Of a DNA stretch of 64,000 bases, positions 13,701 through 28,700 are shown piece after piece. Position 1 is the stretch's first letter. Every line of letters starts with the position of its first letter. Position numbers and translations under genes: made by a program. Source of the stretch: Zygaena filipendulae (Eukaryota; Arthropoda; Insecta; Lepidoptera; Zygaenidae); NCBI GenBank assembly GCA_907165275.2, contig OU015650.1, positions 14,414,001-14,478,000 on the forward strand. Reading direction: 5' to 3'. The notes beneath the pieces were generated by a model. It was not told where the DNA came from and made no database searches. It saw only the letters and a program-made list of their open reading frames with translations.

Positions 13701-16700
13701 CCGGAGTTCCGAAATTAACGCGGGTAAAACCGCGGGGAGTTATAGTTACGTGTACAGGGTGTCCCGTAAAATGACGTCAAGCCAGAACCGGGTGAGTCAT
13801 AGTGAGCTAAGTCATAACTTAATAGAAAAACGTAAAAAAATAATCTTTAAAATTTATGAAAATTATAAAAATTGACACCCTGCGACGGTTCTTTAACTCC
13901 TGTTGCTACAAACCTTAATTTTTTTTTTAATTTTCTTCTCATTGTGTAATCCTGAATAGTGTATCTGAAAACTATGAAAACTATTAAAATTTAAGTTTTT
14001 GCCAATGAAGTTTTCATACTTTCGTCAGTTTTTAATGACTGTCCTTTTTTAAAATGGGCATAGCAAAAATTTTTATATTTTTCTGTTAACAGCTGTTATG
14101 ACTTAGCCCATCACCTGGTTCTCGCTTGACGTCGACTTACGGGACATCCTGTATATAAATGTGTGGTAACAACCGCACGTTCTCACGTTCATGCTCTTTG
14201 TACGCTAAATATTATGTACATTATTCCACATTCGCCTGAGAAACGGAGTCTGTTTGCGGTTTTTATTACTATTCGTAGCGCGTCATACGTTGTACCTTCG
14301 GTCTTGAAAATGCGTGTTACCCAATATCCTTGTCTACACTAATATTGTAAAGTTTGTGAGTTCCGATGTTGCAGGGGGTAATTTCTGGATCTACTGCAAC
14401 GATTTTGTAAATTATTTTACCAATACAATGCTAGATAGGGTACTTCGTATCCCGGAATTCCCGCGGGAACTCCGAAGTTGCCGCGGGTGAAACCGCGGGG
14501 GAACAGCTAGTTTATAATAAAATTCCAGATGAAATAATGACCTGCTACGACTGCACTGAACCTTATTGTACTACTAGCTGCTCCCTACGGTTTCACCCGC
14601 TTCAATTTCGGAGTTCCCGCTGAAATTCCGAGATAAAAAGTACTCTATCTCCTTCTCTGTACCACTGACAACGTGTACGCAAAATTTAATGATGATCTGT
14701 CAAGCCGTTTAGGCGTGAAAGCGTAACAAACAAACAAACTCACTTTCGCATTTGTAATAATATAAGTAAGGATTCCGAGTTTCTCCTATGTAGGTCAAAT
14801 GCATAATAATCAGCCTCTTTAATGTATGTACATATATGTAACTGTCAATATGATAAATGCGTTAAATATATTAGTTAATAACAAGTAAACAGAGGGCTAG
14901 CCTTGCATCCACAGAGAAAATATAGTACATTGTTATCCTAGGGGTGAAAGTAACTTATTTAAAGTAACTAAATAAGTCTTTCTCCCGAGGATAACACTGT
15001 GCTTTTCATTACGAATGCAAGGAAAGTCAAAATAAAAATAGGAATTAGCTAAAGAAAAAAATGAGTGAATTTTATTTTACATAAATCAACCATTAGGTGT
15101 GCTACTGGCCAGTAAGTATGCCCCCTATGACATAAAAAAAAAACTTGAGTTTCTGCAGTATCCAGCTGTCAGTTGAAAGCGATTCTCCCTAGGGCTGAAA
15201 AGGGTTACTTTCAACCCGCTTCTCAGGCAACTTCAGACCTACTTTCCGAGTATGAGTAATGAAAAAATATTAACTATAGAGAGGCAGTGTGGGCGCTGCA
15301 GGCGCGCCAGGGTTGCAAAGAAAGTTAGAGCAAATGCTCAAATTTTCCCAAAACTTCTTTTGCTGACTGCATCCCAAGCATATTTTCAAAATACAATATT
15401 ACCAAAATTGTGAATTTTGATAATAGTGACTAAGTAAAAACGCAACCAAATGGTATAGGTACATATTACACTAATGTAACAAAATATATTAAGATACATT
15501 TCGCTACGTTAGTGTTTTTGTGCGTGATGATTATTATATAATACGTAACTTACTTTTATTGCACCAAAGATTATTTACAATGAAGATTAAATACATGGCA
15601 AAATGGCGGCCTTATTGCTAGAAGCAATTTTTTCAACTTTCTTCATTCTGTTCTTGTTGGATTTCACACTAGTTTTCAAATTTTCAATGGACTTCTTAAA
15701 AAGAAGGAGGTTCTCAATTCGAATATTTTTTTTTTTAGGTATGAGTGGAGATTTCCTATCGATCACGATGTTGTCCTTGTTTCTTCTACCCCTTTGATAA
15801 TAAACATCTCTACGTTGATGTGGTCCCGTAGATCGTAGATTAATTTTATAGCTACATCATAGCTCCATGGTTGGTGCATTCGAATCGCACGCAGCAAGGC
15901 GCGAGATGAAATCCCTACAATGAGCTTGAGTTATCAGTTAACCATAGTCTCGAGTCTAGACTCTAGAGCAGAGATTCTCAAACTTATTTCTTTTACCGTC
16001 CCCTTTGAAAATCAATTATTTCTCAGCGCCTCAAATTTTTTATACACTCCTAAAACTTAAAAAAAAAAAAACAATTTATCACCTTAATTTAGTTTTAGTG
16101 TGCAATATTAGCTGACATTCTAAACTAGACATTTTTACAGTGATAGCAATCAAAACACAACTTTGTAATAAAATTAATTTGCTCTCTTAGAAAGTTGAAA
16201 ATCTGTCGCATACCATTTAACGGCGTGTTCCGGCAGCTTGAAAGTCAGTTCTCATTCCAGGCTAGGCGTCATCACAATCTTCGACCACACCGTCAATTAA
16301 CATCAGGTGTGTTGAGTCAAACGCCTACCCTAAAATAAACAACAATTACATACGAATAAGAACAGTTATGATTTTTTTTGTATGTATAGGAGTAGGTACA
16401 AGTCTCTTCAGTGCTGGATTCTATGTTCACTATCCAAGTTCATCTCCACTGGATATCGAACCACTCATTTTCATATTATACCGATATAATTAAAGGTTGT
16501 ATTTTGATTGTAACATGTGGTGTCCAAAAATGTTTCCAATCACTCATTCATTCACTTTGATTTAGTTCAGAGGATCGATGAGCGTGGAAAGCGATTTGAT
16601 AGGTACATGCGCGTGCGTTTCACTATCGCTCACATTTCTTACTGAATGTTTGCGCTTCGCCACCTTATCAGTATTTAATGTTGTAAATTAAGGGAGCGAC

Positions 16701-19700
16701 CGTTTGCGATAGTAATGTGCTTAGATAACTAAACTGATCGGTTCGTAGTCTAGTCCGAGTCACATTTCCCCGACATGACGGTATCGTGTCAGTTTTACAG
16801 AGGTGGTAGTCCGATGTGGAGTCCCTTTATCCGTGACCGCACAGCGCGCAAGGGTTGAGTTGAGTGAGTCGAGTGGTTCCTTCAGTGGTTTTCTTTTTGT
16901 TTATAACCTATAGACAAGACTGTTTGGTGATTATCAACATGACTGAGAGCACGGAACCTCTGCTGTTGTAAGTTCAAAAGTTGTTTTTATTTTTTTATTT
17001 GCCAAATCACCTTATTCTTGTAAGTTCTTGGAAAACATGAACGCGCTTTTTAAGATTTTCCAGTTAAATCCTTTTCTATAAGGCACAGCTGCACGCGGTA
17101 AATGTGTCCAAATACTTTTTTGTTAACGGGTATTCGGGTATTTGAAACGCCCTTATATGTTTAGCATGTGTTAGTAAACGAGGATAATGTTTTTGTTCAA
17201 TGGACAAGTTCAAAATCAGCCCTCCTCTTCTCCATTTGTAGCATGGAACCTTTAGGAGATTTTATTTACCATTTTTTGTTTTATTCACCAAAAATATAAG
17301 TACATGGCATGTTACAAGAGTCTGCCAAACTGTATAGCAGATTGTCGGCAGCAGTTCTCGTGGAACCTTATAAATGTAGATTAACTAGACAGGTTGATAA
17401 ACAACAGATTGTTGCTGAGAAAATCTTTTTCGGCGCATCGTCTCCTAGGAACCGAAAGCGTTGCATCAGTTGCGAGAACTTGCGTCATCTATAAGGAACT
17501 AAAGTTTGTGAGTTTCTGAATTGTGAGTTTGTGAGTCTGTGACGTTGTAGGGGGTAATCTCTGGATCTACTGAACCGACTTTGAAAATTCTTTCACTTAT
17601 AAGAAGCTACGGTAGTCCTGACCCCTGAGTGATATACGGTACTTTTTACTGATACAACGTCACAAACGAGTTCACAATTCACAAACTTTGCTCTTTTTAA
17701 TATCTATTAGTATAGATAAAGATGGATAAGTATTTTAAAAAACCTACAGTATCAGCCTTATCACCTTTAGAGTTGAATTTCAATAAACTCTATAACGTAC
17801 TATTTCTTCATTTGAATTAGCTTATATGGTTAAAACCATAATTCATACCTTAACTTGAACAATAACGATACTGCCGCTTTTCAATAGATATAGTTCTACC
17901 GGTGACAACTGAAACAGACGAGTTTATGTCGATTTAGATTTAACAATGCCTAGGTATGTTCTAAGTTAAACCTATATGCGTTATAAGCAGGGCCGGATCT
18001 AAAATTTGGCTTTTTGGGCTTCAGCCCAGGGCCCCGTGGATTTAAGGGGCCTCCAGCTAAGTCAAGTCGAAGTCATAAATAGATGATAGTGCGAAAGAAT
18101 CCATAATTTTATTAAAATAAACAGATCGTATGGTTTGTAGCCCTGCAAATCCCTGCGAATGACATATTATAGAGAATAAATAGAGAACGACGATGTCAAA
18201 CTCACGACTTAACCATTTATCCGTTTTGTCCATAAATGTTGATTTAACTAAGAACCTAGAATGTGAATAGCAAATTAAAGAATTAGCCAAAGGAAAGTGC
18301 AGAAAGGTTGCTTTATAATTCAATTTATTTACGATTGTATACGTAAGGCATAATACATTATAATATAAATCAATATTTTACTGTCTCATTTTTTTCTATA
18401 CTTTGAGTAATTAGGTGGGCCCCTAAGTAGTATTAGCCCAGGGCCCCCAAAATTCACGGTCCGGCCCTGCTTATAAGCATTAACGCTGCTGTGAAAATTC
18501 AAAATACACAGACAATCAGACTCGTGTATAGTTTTAATTTCACTAGGTGCAGTAAGTAGGCAATATAGGTCGCCTCATTGTACGTATCCATATGTTTCTG
18601 TGTTTTTTAAATATTGTGTCTTCTACTGTGAGTGCAATAAAGTATATTTGATTTGATTTTATTTAGGTAGGTAGTTAGGTACCTAATAGTTGGCTAATAT
18701 AATTGAAATTGGTCGCGCATACATAATTTATCGTGGTGGCAGATTGTGTTATCACTCTTGTGGTTATTGGTGATAGGTAGGTAGCTACTATTTTATTATG
18801 GGTGCCCAGTAATTGTGTACAGTCAGCCCGTATGCCATGTGACCCTGTGAAGCCTGTTCGCTCTATGAGAGACTAACTGTTTCCCGCGGCGACGCCTCAC
18901 TTCTTAACACAAAAAAGCTGATGCCTTTATACTGTCGCGCTTCTAAATTAAACCGACTAACCATTCTCCCGCGTTTTTACTCGTGTAAATTTCAAATCTC
19001 CCTCAAGACTTCTTCCTATAACACTCTAGAATGATGTAACTTTTTATCAGTAAAAGAACTTTCAGAATCTGTTCAGTAGGCAGTTCTAGAGATTACCCTC
19101 TAGGTATGTATATCCAAACAAATAGAAGTATATTGAAGCCAAAATCAATCGTCTAAAAATGTTCGAATAGCTATTTTTTTAGTCCGTTTTGTAGAGTAAT
19201 AAAAAATATTGGAGACGTATTTTTTCTTTTTTTACGTAATCAAAAAGTAACGGCGATATATTGAGTTGAAATTTCGCGTGACGTCACTAACCACTAACCA
19301 GTGCAGTTTGTGTGGCGGCTTGTAACGGTAAGTGACGTCACGAGCCCCCCCCCACCCTAAACTTTAATGCGCTTTATCTCTGTGTATTTTCATTTATTTG
19401 AAAAATAAAAAAATACATGTCTAATGATTTTTAATTTTCTGACTGACGGACTAATTAGAATTAAGATTTTCAAAAGTCGTCAACATCCCTATTGTCAAAA
19501 ATGTAGAATCTACATGTGACAATTTTTCACTGACAGCTGACAGGTGTCTACTTGTGGGAAATTACTTCTAATCAGTATTTATTACTAATCAGTTTATGTA
19601 TAGATGGAGTGTCACCGGGCTGATGTTACCTAACCTGTGCCGTTCACAATAGACCATAACTTACAAAGAATATGGATCTCGAATCTCAATACGTATTCAT

Positions 19701-22700
19701 AATAATATTTCGTACACATTTTAGCGACAAAAGGTTCGGTATTTGTTCATTACTGTTTTTGAACAAGTGTTAGTTTATGAACAAATCTATTATTACAATA
19801 TCTTCAACTTGGCAAGCGAGGACGAGCCCGCATTTCAAGTGAGACAGTATTTCACATTAGCATGATAATGATATTATATAAGTAATCCATATAATATGAC
19901 AATTATAAATTACTAGCTATGTGCCCCGCGAGTTTCGGAATTCCCGTAGGAACTCCAAAGTAACCTAATTTATTATAAGACCAGCTAATTATAGCAGTGA
20001 AAGTCCCGCCAAAATCGGTCCAACCGTTTTGAAGATTCACCCGCGTGAGTTTCGGAATTCCCGCAGGAACTTCAAACTTGTTTTATTCTTCTTCTCCTCA
20101 CAATAACAAACACAACAAAAAAATAATTAGCGAAATTGGTCCAGCCGTTCACGTGTTCCATGACCATGAATGGATAGGGACTCATTTTTATACAACGTGT
20201 TAATGAATTAACTGAAAATTAGAAAGTAGTTTGCTCAGAATCAAATCGATCGCACTATGTTTTAATATAGGTTATATTTTTTCTTTATATTTTTTACTAG
20301 CCCATGTCTAAATTATTTATAATACAATATTTGGCGCGTACGCCGCCGCAGAAAAAAAATTTGAACCGGTAGGCGCGGGCGTAGCGCTTGGAATTTCGTA
20401 GATAAGTCACCTCCAAACTTATGTTGAATAACTTTTAAAGTATAAATTTTTTCGACATAAAATATATTTTAATCATATTATTGTTTATTTTTTTAAATGG
20501 GGTGTATCAGGTTTTCAGTTAATTCATTAACACGTTGTATATGTATATTGTATAAGTATGTACATGTATATAGTATAGATAATATTAATGTACAGATGAG
20601 TAGGTATAGATTTTTTGGCTTACATAGCAAGTTATATAATACATAATTGTATTGGCAAAAAAAATATTTTTTCTTCCTTTCTTTAGGTACCTAAGTTGGT
20701 TATTTTTCTTATGAAACTACTGACACGCAGAGGGACAGACAGACAGACAGACAACAAAGTATTCCGTTCCGTACAAGGGTTCCGTTTTATTTTCCTATTG
20801 AGCTATGGAACCCTAAAAATTCATTTACAACGTGTCTCATGGCAAACAGAATATTAATTTCTAGTATTTTAGCATCAGGAGCGTTTGGAATTGGCTACTT
20901 GACAAAAAAATTGTTTTTAGTCCGTCGTGTAGATTAGTAAAAAATATTGGACACGTATTTTTTCTTTTTTACGTACTCAAAAAATAACAGAGATACATTG
21001 AGTTGAAATTTCGCGTGACGTCACAATTCGATGCGGTTTGTATGGCGCTTATAATGAATATTGACGTCACGAGCCCCCACCCTAAACTTTAATGCGCTTT
21101 ATCTATGTTCATTTTCATTAAATTGAAAAAGCAAAAAAAACGTGTCTATTATTTTTTTATTTTCTAACTGACGGACTCATTAGAATTTTGATATTTATAC
21201 CTTGGAGAATACCCAATTGTATTTTTGAGACGCGTGTTACGATCCAAGTATAAGGCACTATAATATTGCAATGAGATTCAACGACGCGACTGTCAAAAGT
21301 TATTATATACTAGCTGTGCCCCGCGGTTTCACCCGCGGTAATTTTGAAGTTCCCGCGGGAATTCCGGGATAAAAAGTACCCTATGTCCTTCTCTGTACCC
21401 CTGACAACGTGCAAGCAAATTTCATCCAAATCCGTTCAGCCGTTTTTGCGTGGTTGAGTAACAAACATCCAAACATCCACACTTTCACACTTATAATATT
21501 AGTAGGATAGCTGTCCCCCGCGGTTTCACCCGTGGTAATTTCAAACTTCCCGTAATTACGGGATAAAAAGTACCCTTTGTCGCCCAGGACTACCGTAGCT
21601 TCCTATAAGTGAAAGAATTTTCAAAATCGGTTTAGTAGATCCAGAGATTAGTCCCTACAACGTCACAAACTCGCAAACTTTACCTTTTTATAATATTAGT
21701 AGGTATACTTGAATACACCAAGCGCCTTCAACGGTAGCCATAATTTGTGGAGGTAGGTATCTCATTTTGGTAGTAGGTTTAGGGTTGTCACCCGTACTAT
21801 ATTATATAGTATCGTACTATATTTCAGTTTGTACTATATATTATAGAAAAATAATATATGTAATACGAAAAATACTATATTTGTATTCCTAATTCAACTG
21901 TCGCGCTTTTTTATATTAACTGTGACTGGTCTAGAACGCACCCGCAGCGCAGCGCGGGGAAGTTCAGAACGAAACGCATACGCGGCCACAAAATGTCAAC
22001 TGTCAAACTAGCAATAATTTGTAGATGAATGCTGCCGGATACAATATGATGATTAAAATTAATTACGTACTATTTTTTCCCCTGCATTTAGCATAAGTAC
22101 TAGGTATATACACATTTTACATTTTGCATCTTTTTTCGGAAAATTACTATATTTTTTTAAAAAGGTGGCAACCCTAAGCACCTAGGTAGCACCGGAAACT
22201 GTTGAAAATATACTATCACCCAAAGCAAATAACATTTTACTAGTGTCAATTTACACAAATAGTTTTATCGGGTACATATTTTATTGATATTCAAACGATT
22301 AGGCCACCGATAAAAATATTTTTTCGATAAAGATTTTTTTTTAATAATATTATAAATGCGAAAGTAACTCTGTCTGTCTGTCTGTTCAGCTTTCACGCCT
22401 TAACGGCTCAGTCGATCATCATGAAGTTTTGCATGCGCGTTGTCTGGGGTACAGGGAAGGATATAGGGTACTTTTGATCCCGGGATTCCCGCGGAAACTC
22501 CGAAATTAACGAGAATGAAACCGCTTATGTTTTTATGTTTTAAGTAGCTCTTTGTTTGTGCGGTTAAAAATAGCCAGGCTTCTGGGCAGTTTGATGCGAA
22601 GCCAGGCGCGGATCTAGGATTTGGTTGGGGTGCAACTTTGATTGCACCGCGAAATTTTTAGAATCAACAGGGTCAGAGATTTTTATAAGGTCTGAAGTTC

Positions 22701-25700
22701 TGAACGCACCCACTGCCCCCCGTACATCTGCGCCTGTGCACAGCTTCTCTTCGGTCATCTATCTATCTATCTATCTAGAACTAGGAAGCTGTGATAGGAC
22801 AACCTTTTATGGCTTCTGTCACAATTAATGCAATTTTATCGACGTCAGTAAGAGTCACACATAAAGGCCAACATTCATTTATAACTAGTTCTCCATTTAT
22901 AACTAGATCCCGTGGGAATTCCGGTTCAAAATGTACCTACCCTGTAAAATGTTCTTCTCTGTACCCCTGACGCAAAATTTAATGGCGATCGGTTCATCAG
23001 TTCACGCGTGATGCCTTAAAGATTGAAGAAATGGTGAAGAGTGAAGTGGTAGGTAAATACAATAATATAGTATCAGAAACAAGTTTTATAAGAACTTAAA
23101 ATTTTTAAAGAACCTACTCAAAAAGTTAGGAGGGCTGGCATTTTTTGCCGCGGTGTTTAAATGGAATGTTCTTAAAATTAATAATTGTTTTCTACTATTA
23201 TTAGCGGCCACATCTCTTTGTGTTAAATATTATTATGTACTATTGTTAGTTAGTAGATATCTCCTGTTAGTCCGTTTACAATGAAATACACACAGAGTTA
23301 CAGCTAATCTGAAAGATGAAGGAAGACGAAGGGAAAAAGGAAAGAAGTTTAATTAGTCCGTCAGTTAGAAAATACTTAATCTACACGACGGAATAAAAAA
23401 AAAATTATTCAAGTAGCCATTTGCGTAAAATGTCCGAATCACCAGCCGTGTTTACACACATTATTCAATCACAACCGCTCCATGTTGTCGTCACAAAAAA
23501 ACATAAAATATTTACGCATTTGACGACAAAAGACGCAAAAAATTGACGTGACCGCAAACAAGTATTATTTCCCTTCGTGCATAAAGAAGTATCGTCTGCA
23601 AAAACTTTGTCATTCTTCAAAGAGTAGGTATACGACGAAAATATTTATCTATGTATATATTTATATATTTGATTTTATATATTTATCTATAAAATCCTTT
23701 GTCTTGAATGACTGATGGATTAACGTACAGCCTAAACCGCTGATGGTAGAGAGGGAGGGAACTTGGAGGGTGTGTTCTTTGTATGACGTAGGCATCCGAT
23801 AAGAAAGGATTTTTGAAAATTTAACCCCTAAGGGGATGAAAAGGGGTTGAAAAGTTTGTCTGGAACAATTCCGCGGGAACTTCGAAATTATCGCGGGTGA
23901 AACCGCGCGAGACAGCTGCTAGTCTACTTACATAAAAAACAATCGGATCATAAATGGACGCAGATAAGCAATAACATGTTAACCCACAAAATGAATTTAT
24001 TAATTCAGAACGATTTATTGAGAATTAGATAACGTTTTTTAATTATGTGTTTACCTTATTACATTGTTTAAATATGTAACTAAATATTGAACATAAAAAG
24101 TTTGACACAAAATGGCGCTATAATTTAAAAACTTTAATTTAATCAAAATTTCTCCAGTGTGGGTTAACACACTATTGCTTATCTATGTCCAAATATACAG
24201 TTCATATTGTGTGAATATTTAGGTAATGATTTCGTATGAAACTGTATTCAGTGAGTTAAAATTAATGTGCGTTTTTTAAATCTCTACATAATATTATAAA
24301 ACAAAGTCCTCTGCCGCGTCTCTCTGTCTGTTCGCGATAAACCCAAAAACTAGGTACCTACTGAACGGATTTTTATATGATTTTCATTAATAGATAGAGT
24401 GGTAGGTAGGTAGTAGTTTATCCTGGAATTCCCGCGGGAACTCCGAAATTACTGCGGGTGAAACCGCGTAGGAGAGAAATTTCAGACTTGGCCTGTCTGT
24501 ACTCTGTGCATTGGAATATTAGCAGAGAGGTCAAAGGATGACCCGCAGATTCGAATGTTTTTGGAAAATTTCTGGGATTATCTGTTTATCGGTTTGTTTG
24601 AATGCGAATCACAAACTGAACGAGACTTGGGTAATAATGTTTTAACATTTTGGTATGGGCATAGCATGATATGGACGCAGATAGTTAACCCACAAAATTA
24701 AGTTATTGCTACAGAACGATTTATTGAGAGTTATAGAACGTTTTTTAATTATGTATTTACCTTATTACATTATTTAAATGTCTAACAATATGTTGGACAT
24801 AAAAAAATGTTGACACAAAATGGCGCTATAATTATAAAACACGATTTACTCAAAATTTCTCCAGTGTGGGTTAACACACTATTGCTTATCTATGTCCATA
24901 TTATCTGTGATATAGGTACTACGATGGTCTCTACGTATCTGAAAAAGTCAAATCAAGAAATTTTTAACTATTTCACTGTCCGAAAGTAAATATTTGATGA
25001 ACTTGACTTTTTCAGATACGGAAATGGTACCTAGACCTACGCGTGGACCGTTGACTTTTTATCACGGCACGGCAAAGAGTTCCCGAGGGGGTCCTGAAAC
25101 ACATGCAGATGAGACAGTCTGCATCAGCTATTCACAATACTAACATGAAGGGATTCTAAAATTATCACGTGTGAAACCGCGGGGCACGGCATAAATCACG
25201 AAGTTCTGCCTATTTATGACCAATTAAAAATAGTAAAATTTCAATAATTCAATGAAACTATAACTAATGCGTACATAATTATTTGTTAATTAGAGCAGTG
25301 TAACGATCATTCTAGAGGTACGTTCAAAATTAACGAAAACCCTTAATAATAAATAATATTATACAATCCTTACTATTATAATTGCGAAAGTGAGTTTGTT
25401 TGTTTGTTATACGCTCTCACGCCTTAACGGCTCAACCGATCATCATGAAATTTTGCATACACGTTGCCAGGGGTACTGAAAAGGAAATTTGGGACTTACA
25501 ATACGCACGTTTTACCTATAATATCATACCACACCAAAATAATAATAATAATTCTTCAAAAGTTGAAGCTGTCTAAACATGATTGATTTAATCACAAAAT
25601 CGCTATTTTTCTGATTGAAAATGAAATAGGTATGATAGCAACATAATGGGGAGGTGGACTACTTTTGAAAATCAAAATTCTAATTAGTCCGACAGTTAGA

Positions 25701-28700
25701 AAATAAAAAACAATAGACACGTATTTTTTGCTTTTTCAAATAAATTGAAATATACAGAGATAAAGTGCATTAAAGTTTAGGGTGAGGGGGTCGTGACGTC
25801 ACTAACCGCTAAAACCGCCATACAAACTGTCCGAATAGTGACGCGCAATTTCAACTCATTATATCGCCGTTATTTTTTGATTACGTAAAAAAATAAAAAA
25901 TACGTGTCCAATATTTTTTATTCATCTACAAGACTGACTAAAAAAAAAATAATAGTCAACATGCCCATTGCCCTGCTGCAACGCTTTTTGCTGAGCCAAA
26001 GCGAGAAAGCGACCTTTTAGGTCCGTATTCCAAAAGGTTACTCAAGTCATGAATTTAGTTTTAAAACTAATTTCAAGTAAAGCTTTAATTTTAGAACCTT
26101 ACTTGAAACGAGATTCATCAATCAACAATCAGCTGAGTTATTTCCTTATTCTAGAACGACGCTTGAGTACCAATCTATACTCAAGCAAAGATTTGATCTT
26201 TGCTTACGTCTGTCATGTCAAGACCACTCAACCAATCAGAGCTCAAAATCTCTACTCTAGACTAGTTTCAACTGATTAGAACCAATCAGAGTTCAGAATC
26301 CCTACTCAAGACTAGTTTCATTTAATTTGAACTTAAAACGCATTCTATAATAAGGTGTACGCTTGAGTTATGTTCTGAGCTTAAAACTAATCTCAAGTAA
26401 AACCTGATCTGAGTCACCTTCTGGAGTACGGGCCTTAGAGTAGAATTTAAGCTTTGATACGGAACCTACTTAAATTGTGTCACGCTTCTTTCTTAGTATA
26501 TTTTATTTAAATTAAATTCGTTTCTTGAAAAATAAGAGATTATACACAGTTCTGTATTGAATGTGTTGCTCGGCAGTGTTTTTGTTATTTATTCGGAGCC
26601 CAATTTTGATGATGCTCGAATTAATAGAGACATGTTTAATTAAAATGAGGTTAGCGTTTCTATTCTTCGTTATGTTTGATTTTAGGAATTTTGATTTTGA
26701 TTGTCTAACAATAAGTTTTATCTTATTAGAAGTACGTTTACTACGCGAGATTTATATATGGTATAGGTAAGCATGTCGCATGTTCGCAACAGATTTTTTA
26801 TTAACAGATTATGCTAAGGCACAAAATAATGAATATTGTAACGTTTGTGAGGTTGGTATTGTTTGTGATATTAGTACAAGTGGCATCTACACTTAAATTA
26901 TAAAAAAAATACTACGTAATATATAATTTTGTATGTTTGTAAGTTTGGATGTCGTTATCTCTGGTACCACTGAAGGCTGAACTAATTTTAAAAATTCTTT
27001 AAATATCTTCAGTATCCCTGACTGAGTATGTCCTTCTCTGTACCCCTGACAACGTGCATGCCAAATTTCATCCAAATCCAAGCCGTTTTTGCGTGATTGA
27101 GTAACAAACATCCAAACATCCGCACTTTCGCATTTATAATATTAGAATAGATTTACTGTCGGACAACAAAGGATCCATTTTATTGTTAGTACAAACTTAA
27201 AAACTATGTTAGTACTTATATTCTACTAGCTGTCCCCCGCGATTTCATCCGCGGTAATTTCGGAATTTCTGCGGTAATTCCGGAAAAAAAGTGCTGTAGT
27301 TTATGGTGATAAGCGGTTCCCCGCATCAACTCCGGAGTTCCCGCGGGAATTCCGGGATAAAAGCTATCCTATCTTTTAAGTTGGACCATATTATAAATGG
27401 TTACAAAATTTTATCAAAATCCGTTCAGTAGTTTCGGAGTCCATCGCGGACAAACAACGTGACACGTGATTGGATTTTGTAGTGTTAATTAAGTGCCTTA
27501 TAGTGGGGCACTCAATCCTTTCAGCAATGGACTTCAGGAGACTGGAGACTGTTGGGACTGTTGCATAGTAAAAGTTAGTATTGTTCGTCTATTCTCTTAT
27601 AATGTCTTTGGGAAAAACATTCGTTTTTACACATTTAGAATTTTGGCGATTTATCGCGAAAATTGCATTCTTTAGGTTGCTAAATGCTAACACAAAAATT
27701 TGTTTGATAAAAAAAAGAAAATTATTCAAATTAGATATAAACAGTTTATTAACTTTATAATTTAAATATGTAATTAAAAGCAAAAATATCCTGCGTTAGT
27801 CACTCGGTAGGGCTCCCCGTTCCGTATTTTTAAGTGAATTTGTTTTTAATTCTTTTATTCTGTGGTTCGCTTAGTATTCACATTCAAATCGAACCTTCAG
27901 AGTTTGTTGAACTATTTATGCATGATAGTGATCTTGTTTATAATTGGGATGACTTGCGATTGTTTCGGTAAAGGACCTCATCCAATGTAGTTTTAGTTAG
28001 GGATGTTACGAAGGTAGTTTATCGGAATCGAAGTCGGAGTTGGAGTTTTTAATATTTGGTTTTTCGGAGTCGCAACTGTCGGAGTCGGAGGTGGTGGCAG
28101 AAGTATATGTCAATCATGCGTATTTCGTATATTACTGAAAGAATTATTGACGACTGAAACCTCATGGGGACTGGGGACATGTCGAATAAACCTCCGATTT
28201 AAAAGTGTCGGAGTCAAATGCGGAACCGGCTTATGTCATTTTTGTTGCTATCATTTTTCGGGTGCAATCGAAAACTTGGTAGTTTTACGATAACAGTATG
28301 CACCTCTTGACACATCCCTACAATTTATAGCAATTAAACAAAATCAAAACACTTTCTAAATTGTATCTGTCACAATATGATTAATTGATCACAAAACCGC
28401 TATGTTTTCGATTGAAATCGAAAAGTGACAGCAACAAAAATTACGTAATTATGTGTAATTTCCAATTTCAATCGGAAGTTCCGACTTCGGCGTAGAAGTA
28501 GAAGCTTCATAACATCCTTAGCTCCATGACTTCTGTGCCGTACGATACAGATAAAACTACTTTATTTATGATCGTACCTTCTTGTGGTTTTTGTGAACTG
28601 GAAAATTCTTGATCTTGTCATGTAGGTACCAATTTTTTTAGTTCGATAATCTTGATGGAATTTGTTAAGTTGTCCTAACTTAACTTAACTGGAATTAATC

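Noticed and set aside
26049..26279. 76-codon open frame
   Set aside because: Lies wholly inside a MITE with inverted ends and has no protein features.
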